Positions 58,385-64,000 of a stretch of DNA of 64,000 nucleotides are shown in pieces. The stretch is from JBCBSZ01 sp039818945. GTDB lineage: Bacteria > Actinomycetota > Acidimicrobiia > Acidimicrobiales > Poriferisodalaceae. Under the pieces are notes generated by a model. That model did no database searches and was not told where the DNA came from. It saw only the letters and a program-made list of their open reading frames with translations. A program made the position numbers and the translations under genes. Position 1 is the first letter of the stretch; each line of letters starts with the position of its first letter. Where the stretch lies: assembly GCA_039818945.1 (NCBI GenBank), contig JBCBSZ010000008.1:1-64000 (forward strand), given 5' to 3'.

Positions 58385-59680
58385 ATGACCGCACGGAACA
58401 TCGCCCCCGCCACCGGCAAGCTCGGCATCCTCACCCCCGGGCTCGGCGCCGTGGCCTCCACGTTCATCGCCGGCGTCATCGCCGCCCGCGCCAGCGGTGA
58501 GGACCCCATCGGGTCACTGACCCAGATGGCCAACATCCGTCTGGGCGAGCGCGACGAGGGTCGCAACCCGAAGATCCGGGAGTTCGTGCCCCTCGCCTCG
58601 CTGGACGACATCGTCTTCGGTGGCTGGGACCCGATCTCGCCGAACGCGCTCGAGGCCGCCCGGACCTGTGGCGTGCTCGAGGAGCGCGACCTGGCGCCGA
58701 TCTCCGCCGAGCTCGAGGGCGTCGTGGCCATGGATGCCGTCTTCGACCAGCGCTGGGTCAGCAAGCTCGAGGGCACCCGGGTCAAGACCGGCTCGCTGTG
58801 GGAGCAGGCGGAGGCCCTGATCGACGACATCGAGCGCTTCCGCGTCGAGAACGGCTGCGATCGGCTGGTGTCGGTGTGGTGCGGCTCGACCGAGGCCTAC
58901 CGGGAGCCCTCCGAGGTCCACGAGTCCGTCGCGTCGTTCGAGGACGGCCTCAAGAACGACGATCCGGAGATCTCGCCCAGTCAGATCTACGCCTACGCGC
59001 TGCTCCAGTCGGGCGTGCCGATCGCCAACGGCGCCCCCAACCTGACCGTCGACCTGCCCTGCATGCTCGAGCTCGCCGAGGCCCGCGGCGTGCCGATCGC
59101 CGGCAAGGACTTCAAGACCGGTCAGACGCTGATGAAGACGATCCTCGCCCCGGGGTTCAAGTCCCGGATGCTCGGGATGCGCGGCTGGTACTCGACGAAC
59201 ATCCTTGGCAACCGGGACGGTGAGGTCCTCGACGATCCGGAGAACTTCAAGTCCAAGGAGGTCTCGAAGCTCGGCGTCCTCGACACGATCCTGCAGCCCG
59301 AGGTCTACCCGGAGCTCTACGGCAACATCGATCACGTCGTCCGCATCAACTACTACCCGCCCCGCGGCGACAACAAGGAGGGGTGGGACAACATCGACAT
59401 CTACGGGTGGATGGGCTACCCGATGCAGATCAAGATCGACTTCCTCTGCCGTGACTCGATCCTCGCGGCGCCGATCGTGCTCGACCTCGCCCTGTTCATG
59501 GACCTCGCGGCCCGTGCCGGCGAGTCCGGCGTGCAGGAGTGGCTCAGCTTCTACTTCAAGTCGCCGCAGCCGGCCGGTGGTCTCGACCCCGAGCACGACA
59601 TCTTCATCCAGCAGATCAAGCTGAAGAACACCCTGCGCGAGTGGATGGGCGAGGTCCCCGTGACCCACTCGGAGGCCTGA
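58385..59680 (+). CDS. ino1: Inositol-3-phosphate synthase
   Basis: A 431-residue NAD-dependent synthase converting glucose 6-phosphate to myo-inositol 3-phosphate, the entry to phosphatidylinositol and mycothiol. Conserved regions: GILTPGLGAVASTFIAGV (NAD-binding), VSVWCGSTEAYREPSEVH, NGAPNLTVDLPCMLELAEAR, AGKDFKTGQTLMKTILAPGF, RGWYSTNILGNRDGEVLDD and SKLGVLDTILQPEVYPELYG. The enzyme is intact. Supply of inositol fits the mycothiol-dependent proteins seen elsewhere in the window. Regulated from the LysR/T-N11-A site upstream. Confidence 0.95.
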   Translation: MTARNIAPATGKLGILTPGLGAVASTFIAGVIAARASGEDPIGSLTQMANIRLGERDEGRNPKIREFVPLASLDDIVFGGWDPISPNALEAARTCGVLEERDLAPISAELEGVVAMDAVFDQRWVSKLEGTRVKTGSLWEQAEALIDDIERFRVENGCDRLVSVWCGSTEAYREPSEVHESVASFEDGLKNDDPEISPSQIYAYALLQSGVPIANGAPNLTVDLPCMLELAEARGVPIAGKDFKTGQTLMKTILAPGFKSRMLGMRGWYSTNILGNRDGEVLDDPENFKSKEVSKLGVLDTILQPEVYPELYGNIDHVVRINYYPPRGDNKEGWDNIDIYGWMGYPMQIKIDFLCRDSILAAPIVLDLALFMDLAARAGESGVQEWLSFYFKSPQPAGGLDPEHDIFIQQIKLKNTLREWMGEVPVTHSEA

Positions 59681-59741
59681 CGGCCCGAGGATGCGACCGA
59701 GGACCCTGGACGATGCCCTCGGCCCGAGGGACGATCAAACC

Positions 59742-59891
59742 ATGCAGGTCAGGACGGATCGGCACACGTGCCCGTATTGCGAGTTGGTCTTCGTCTTGCA
59801 CTACGAGGTGAGGGACCACATCTTCCACGACCACCCGGAGCACGCCGAGAGCGTGGCCAACATCGAGCCTCGCGAGATGCCGCACGACTGA
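59742..59891 (+). CDS. Small C2H2-like zinc-finger protein
   Basis: A 49-residue protein with CPYCELVFVLHYEVRDHIFH: a CxxC pair followed about 12 residues later by two histidines, the C2H2 arrangement, with an acidic C-terminus. Start at ATG 59742 keeps only the compact finger; ATG 59691 would add an unconserved N-terminus. Small proteins of this kind occur in actinobacteria; function unknown. It follows ino1 by 61 bases on the same strand. Confidence 0.7.
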   Translation: MQVRTDRHTCPYCELVFVLHYEVRDHIFHDHPEHAESVANIEPREMPHD

Positions 59892-59956
59892 GGGCGGCGC
59901 GAGGTCGATGAGGGGGGGTCGCGCCGGGATGGGTCGCGCCCTCGCGGCGCCCGGCC

Positions 59957-62476
59957 TCAGCCGCTGAGCACCGCCGAGCCCTGCCGCCGCGACGAATCGA
60001 GGTACTCGAAGAGCTCGGCGGCAGGCAGTGGCCGCGAGATCACGTAGCCCTGGGCGATGTCGCACCCGAGCATGCCGAGGTGGCCGAGGAGCTCGGTCGA
60101 CTCGACGCCCTCCGCGACGATGGGCAGCCCGAGGCTGTGCCCGAGCTCGATCGTCGAGCGGACGATCGCGGCGTCGCACTCGTCCTCGAGCATCGCCATC
60201 ACGAAGGCCCGGTCGATCTTCAGCTCGGTGATCGGCAGGCGTCGCAGGTTCACCAGCGACGAGTAGCCGGTCCCGAAGTCGTCGATCGACACGTGGATGC
60301 CGAACTCGCCGAGGCGCGTCAGGGTCTGGAAGGCCCGTTCGGTGTCGGACATCATCGCCGTCTCGGTGATCTCCAGGGTCAGGGCTTCTCCGGGCAGGTC
60401 GTGCTCCCGGAGGCGCTCGACGACCAGATCCGGGAACTGGTCGTCGATGAGGCTGTGCGCGCTGATGTTGACGGCGACCCCGACCTCGTGGCCGTCGCTC
60501 CGCCACCGGCTGGCGGTGCCGAGCGCCCGGGTGAGGACGCGATCGGTGAGCGGGAGGATGAGTCCCGACTGCTCGGCGAGCACGATGAACTCGTCGGGCG
60601 GCACGAAGCCGTGCTCGGGGTGGATCCAGCGGGCGAGCGCCTCCGCTCCGACGATCTGGCCCGACCGCACGTCGAGCTGCGGCTGGTAGTGGACGTCGAG
60701 CGCGCCCTGGCGGATAGCGGCCCGCAGGTCCCCGAGCAGCGCGAGCCGATCGGCGTCCTGCGGGTCCTCGAGCAGGGCCTCGAACACCCGGACCTCGTCG
60801 TGGTGGCGCTTCGCGGCGTACATGGCGACGTCGGCGCGACGCAGGAGCGTCGTGAGGTCGTCGCCATGGTCGGGGCCGAGCGCGATGCCGACGCTCACAC
60901 CAACCGAGACGTCCGCTCCCTGGACCGGGAAGGGCTCGTTGATCACGTGGGCCATGCGTCGCGCCAGCTCGACCGCCTGCGCACCGTCGCATCCGGCCGC
61001 GACGAAGCCGAACTCGTCACCTCCCAGCCGTGCGATCAGCCCGTCGTTGCCGACGGCGGTGCGCAGACGCGCCGCCACCTTGACGAGCAGCTCGTCGCCC
61101 GCCTGATGGCCGAGGGTGTCGTTGACCTGCTTGAAGCGGTCGAGGTCGAGCAGGAAGATCGCCAGCTGGCGGTGCTCGATGAGCTCGGCATCCGCGTGCG
61201 CCTCGAACAGCGTTCGGTTGGGGAGCCCGGTCAGGCGGTCGTGCGTCGCCTGGTGCTGGACCCGGACGTACAGCCGCCCCTTGCGGAGTGCGACGGTCAG
61301 CTGGCGAGCGATGGTCCGGACCCTGCTCACGTCCTCGATCGAGAACGTCGTCGACGCTCCGTGCCGGTCCGCGACGACGAGGAGACCGACCGGTCCAGCC
61401 TCGTCGGCGAGCGGTGCCACCACGGCCTCGGCCACGTCGATGCCGGCCAGGCGCCGAGCCACCTCCTCGTCCGGAGGGTCGGCTCTGACCACCTCGATGC
61501 GGTCCGGCGAGGCGACCGCCGCCCAGTCGCGGTCCGCCGAGTCCGTCGGCATGATCGACAGGAGCTCGGTGTCGCCGGCCGCTGCGGCGACCGATCCGGG
61601 TCGGTCGTCCCAGACGAGCAGCGCGGCGCGGCTCGCGCGGAGGTGCTCGGTCACCTCCTGGATCGCCGTCGACGTGATGTCGTCGAGGTGCTCGGATCGT
61701 CCCACCTGGTGGCTGAAGTCGTGGACGTCGCTCAGATCGCTGTAGCGGTGCATCAGCGAGCCGTGCGAACGGAGCACGAGCCAGATGACGACCACCGGCG
61801 AGGAGGACACGGCGGCGAACCACGGGTTGTCGATGACCGGGACCGCGGCGGTGGCGACGACGACCGCCATCGGGAGGTAGAAGAGGAAGCTGTAGAGCCG
61901 CTCGCTGCGGAGCCGGTCCACGAGATCGTTCTCGAAGCGTGAGATGGCGAGGGCGATCGTGCCCGCGCTGGCGATGAGGCTCACCAGCAACGCAGCGGTG
62001 AGCGTCGCCCAGGTCTGCGGCGTGATCGCCAGATCTCCGGGATGCAGCGCGCGGAGGACGACGACGGCGACCACGGTCTCCACCGCGTAGTTCGAGAGGT
62101 TCAGGGCCAGCTTGAACGCCGGCGGACGTCGCCAGATCACCAGTGCCGCTCCGCCGACGACCAGGCGCATCAGCACGAGCGACACCGGTGAGAGGAAGAG
62201 GAGCCCGTAGGCGAGGGGGAGGTCGGTCGGGGAGAAGCTGACCGACTCGTTGCGGGCCTCGATGTGGAACACCATCGGCTCCGAGACGAAGAACCCGATC
62301 GCGATCAGGACCATCGTGATGGAGCCGGACGCCACCAGCGCGTCCGTCCGACCGGGTGTCAACGTCAGCACGGAGGCGGAGATGCCCGTCAGCGCAGCAG
62401 CGAGCACGAGGACCTCGTTGCGGGCGCGCCGGACCCTGGTCTCGGTCTCCTCCTCTCCGAGCTCCTGGTCCGGCAT
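59957..62476 (-). CDS. Membrane GGDEF-EAL protein with GAF domain (c-di-GMP turnover)
   Basis: An 839-residue bifunctional protein: about eight membrane helices in the first 300 residues (LAAALTGISASVLTLTPGRT, MVLIAIGFFVSEPMVF, ISASAGTIALAISRFEN-like segments), a GAF-like domain (about 330-430), a GGDEF domain (about 445-590; LLDLDRFKQVNDTLGHQAGD and active site LGGDEF at about 484-489) and an EAL domain (about 600-835; GAEALARWIHPEHGF, ETAMMSDTERAFQTLTRLGE, SIDDFGTGYSSL, VAEGVES). Both catalytic motifs are intact, so it can make and break c-di-GMP. Start ATG 62476 has GGGAG five bases upstream. Confidence 0.9.
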   Translation of the reverse strand: MPDQELGEEETETRVRRARNEVLVLAAALTGISASVLTLTPGRTDALVASGSITMVLIAIGFFVSEPMVFHIEARNESVSFSPTDLPLAYGLLFLSPVSLVLMRLVVGGAALVIWRRPPAFKLALNLSNYAVETVVAVVVLRALHPGDLAITPQTWATLTAALLVSLIASAGTIALAISRFENDLVDRLRSERLYSFLFYLPMAVVVATAAVPVIDNPWFAAVSSSPVVVIWLVLRSHGSLMHRYSDLSDVHDFSHQVGRSEHLDDITSTAIQEVTEHLRASRAALLVWDDRPGSVAAAAGDTELLSIMPTDSADRDWAAVASPDRIEVVRADPPDEEVARRLAGIDVAEAVVAPLADEAGPVGLLVVADRHGASTTFSIEDVSRVRTIARQLTVALRKGRLYVRVQHQATHDRLTGLPNRTLFEAHADAELIEHRQLAIFLLDLDRFKQVNDTLGHQAGDELLVKVAARLRTAVGNDGLIARLGGDEFGFVAAGCDGAQAVELARRMAHVINEPFPVQGADVSVGVSVGIALGPDHGDDLTTLLRRADVAMYAAKRHHDEVRVFEALLEDPQDADRLALLGDLRAAIRQGALDVHYQPQLDVRSGQIVGAEALARWIHPEHGFVPPDEFIVLAEQSGLILPLTDRVLTRALGTASRWRSDGHEVGVAVNISAHSLIDDQFPDLVVERLREHDLPGEALTLEITETAMMSDTERAFQTLTRLGEFGIHVSIDDFGTGYSSLVNLRRLPITELKIDRAFVMAMLEDECDAAIVRSTIELGHSLGLPIVAEGVESTELLGHLGMLGCDIAQGYVISRPLPAAELFEYLDSSRRQGSAVLSG

Positions 62477-62688
62477 GTTCGCTCCCGCCGGGGCGCGTCG
62501 GGTCGAGTGCCGGCCCGAGCGGCGCGCCGCGGCACGTCCTCCACGCTCGAATCGGCCCGGACGGGTGCACAATTGAGCGGTCGGGGGACCGATCGGCGTC
62601 GGCTCGACGCCCCGGGGCACGCCCGTCGGGCCTTGACCGGGCCCCAACCGTCGTCCCAGAGTCGGAGCCGGACGACGAGGGAGCAGCC

Positions 62689-63123
62689 ATGGCCGCGCAG
62701 TCGATGACCGAGCACGAGCGCGAGGAGTTCCTGGCCGGCGTCCACGTCGGGGTGCTGGCGGTCGAACGAGCCGACGGACCACCCCTCGCGGTACCGGTCT
62801 GGTACGGCTACCGGCCGGGGGGAGCCGTCGAGGTCCTCACCAGCGCAGCCTCGTTGAAGGGTCGCCTGACCGCCGCGGCGGGTCGGGCCTCGCTGTGCGC
62901 CCAACAGGAGGAACTCCCGTACCGCTACGTCTCCGTCGAGGGTCCGGCGACGGTGGAGCCGCTGGGCGACGCGACCCGCGGCGAGATCGAGGTCATGGCC
63001 ATCCGCTACCTCGGTGAGGAGATGGGTCGGGCCTATGCCGCCGGCGGTGTCGCCGACGACGAGATGCGGATCAGCATCACCCCCGAACGCTGGTACAGCG
63101 TGGACTACGGCAAGCCGGGCTGA
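62689..63123 (+). CDS. Pyridoxamine 5'-phosphate oxidase-fold protein (PPOX, flavin/F420-type)
   Basis: A 144-residue split-barrel protein: EREEFLAGVHVGVLAVERAD, LAVPVWYGYRPGGAVEVLTS, ASLCAQQEELPYRYVSVEGP and ISITPERWYSVDYGK. The last two motifs are typical of actinobacterial PPOX proteins that bind F420 or flavin and oxidise or reduce small molecules. Start ATG 62689 has GAGGGAG upstream. Its 3' end overlaps the next gene by 19 bases on the other strand. Confidence 0.82.
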   Translation: MAAQSMTEHEREEFLAGVHVGVLAVERADGPPLAVPVWYGYRPGGAVEVLTSAASLKGRLTAAAGRASLCAQQEELPYRYVSVEGPATVEPLGDATRGEIEVMAIRYLGEEMGRAYAAGGVADDEMRISITPERWYSVDYGKPG

Positions 63124-63992
63124 TCCGGAGGGGGCACGCCCATCGCGTTCGGGTACGGCACGACCCCGGCCGCCCCGATCCGGCGTGCCGGGCCGTCGAG
63201 CAGCTCGATCAGGCGCAGGGTGCGCACGTCGCCGAGTGCGAGAACCGGTGCAGCGGCCAGCCGGTCGGTCGCCGCCTCGATCGCTCGGTGCGCCGCGTGG
63301 CCGGCGTCCGTGGCGGCGCCGTCGGCGTCGAGCCAGCCCCGGGCGCGGAGCCGATCGGTGGCCTCGGCCCAGTCGTCGGCGTCCCAGCCACGGAACGGTG
63401 CGATGGAGCTCTCCGGGAGACCGCCGATCGCCAGGCGGAGCACGTGCGGCTCACATCCGTCGAGGCCGGCATCGGTGAGTGCCACGACGTGTCCGTCTCC
63501 TCGGTGCTCGCGCAGCAGCGTGGCGGCGTGCCAGGCGGCGAGGTGGGGGTCGTCGGGTCGCTCGAGGTCGGCGTTCGCGGCGAACACCGGCCGTCCCGAC
63601 GGCGAGATGTGCTCCATCGCCCCGGTCAGCAGGGTCGCGATCTCGTCGAGCGCTCCGGCGTCGCGCTCGAGCTCGAGGACGCGTCGGAGCGTCCGGTCGG
63701 CGCCGTCGAGGCGTGCCTGCAGCGCAGCGGAGGGCGTGACCAGCGACCAGATCGACGGCACCGCCCGCTGGACGAAGTCGGCGCGGAAGCCGTGGAAGGC
63801 CGCGACGATCGGCCCGGCCTCGACGGCGCCGAACGGTGCGGCGCGCCCGGCGAAGTAGCCGCGCCAGAAGCCGCGCAGGCCGGCGTCGACGAACGCCGCC
63901 AGGCACTCCTCGGCGAAGTAGGTGATGGCGTGATACGGCTCGACCCGCTGCCACAGGGTCCGGGCGAGCTGCTCGGCGGTCGGCTGATCCAT
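63105..63992 (-). CDS. SCO6745-type protein of unknown function
   Basis: A 295-residue all-helical protein: RTLWQRVEPYHAITYFAEEC, GFWRGYFAGRAAPFGAVEAG, VVAAFHGFRADFVQRAVPSI-like segments and HAATLLREHRGDGHVVALTD, the last close to a motif of the actinobacterial family I know under the name SCO6745. The WHAATLLREHRGD segment suggests a winged-helix-like domain at the C-terminal half (DRLRARGWLDADGAATDAGH). Function not established in the family. Start ATG 63992 is near the window end; no upstream gene is visible. Confidence 0.75.
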   Translation of the reverse strand: MDQPTAEQLARTLWQRVEPYHAITYFAEECLAAFVDAGLRGFWRGYFAGRAAPFGAVEAGPIVAAFHGFRADFVQRAVPSIWSLVTPSAALQARLDGADRTLRRVLELERDAGALDEIATLLTGAMEHISPSGRPVFAANADLERPDDPHLAAWHAATLLREHRGDGHVVALTDAGLDGCEPHVLRLAIGGLPESSIAPFRGWDADDWAEATDRLRARGWLDADGAATDAGHAAHRAIEAATDRLAAAPVLALGDVRTLRLIELLDGPARRIGAAGVVPYPNAMGVPPPDQPGLP

Positions 63993-64000
63993 GGGCCCTA

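Noticed and set aside
62474..62486. Second LexA box at the start of the GGDEF-EAL gene
   Set aside because: Only one half-site (CGAACATG) is present; the second half is missing.

Overview
The window is a compact, high-GC (roughly 70% or more by eye) chromosomal segment of an actinobacterium. Evidence for the phylum: DUF222/13E12-type HNH nuclease under an actinobacterial-type LexA box, a relative of the mycobacterial mycothiol-dependent nitroreductase Rv2466c, a class F-type sortase, an SCO6745-type protein, WS/DGAT acyltransferase, inositol-3-phosphate synthase, many GTG starts and several apparently leaderless genes. The many secreted proteins with Thr-rich (TTTT/APTTV) linkers and the general gene mix suggest the class Acidimicrobiia (Ilumatobacter/Iamia-like), but that is inference from style, not from a marker gene. 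I see no rRNA, tRNA, CRISPR array, insertion sequence or prophage.

Layout. 1-1465 (minus): end of a Flp/Tad pilus locus (two Flp pilins, TadE-like, TadG-like running off the edge). 1660-3776 (plus): two-component system. 3820-9827 (minus): six-gene operon SDR - ThuA-like - E1alpha - E1beta - AcoX-like kinase - E2, an acetoin-dehydrogenase-type 2-oxoacid dehydrogenase cluster without an E3 gene. 10142-15114 (plus): M15 peptidase, phosphotransferase, small membrane protein, ABC-2 exporter. 15173-18293: SOS-controlled HNH protein, VOC protein, nitroreductase/thiol-oxidoreductase pair. 18408-24789: cell-surface block with a GH-like secreted protein, class F-type sortase, DUF4397 protein, a sigma factor fused to a membrane-anchored extracellular domain, and a NUDIX hydrolase. 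24808-32328: alpha/beta hydrolase, hydantoinase-B-like enzyme, LPXTG-type protein, membrane proteins and a Rieske-fusion protein. 32510-37410: frameshifted nitroreductase, second ABC-2 exporter with its ATPase on the opposite strand, SnoaL-like protein. 37531-41277: secreted repeat protein, DinB-like protein, MazEF-type toxin-antitoxin, EamA transporter.

41265-49418 (minus) is a six-gene operon in which nearly every junction is a 4-bp ATGA/GTGA overlap: adaptor lipoprotein, FtsX/MacB-type permease, two ATPases, TldD and TldE. It reads as a coupled peptide-maturation and export or efflux machine and is my best candidate for an undescribed system. 49491-55992: lipoprotein, orphan ECF sigma factor, a DNA-binding-domain/hydrolase fusion and a large secreted phytase-like protein. 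56014-64000: WS/DGAT, LysR regulator divergent from inositol-3-phosphate synthase, small zinc-ribbon-like protein, a GGDEF-EAL membrane protein, a PPOX protein and an SCO6745-type protein.

Regulatory sequence is unusually readable: a LexA box covers the start of the HNH gene, perfect inverted repeats sit on the start codons of the Rieske-fusion, regulator/hydrolase-fusion and antitoxin genes, and an 18-bp perfect hairpin separates two convergent genes. Several operons use 4-bp stop/start overlaps, and four convergent pairs overlap at their 3' ends, showing strong compaction.
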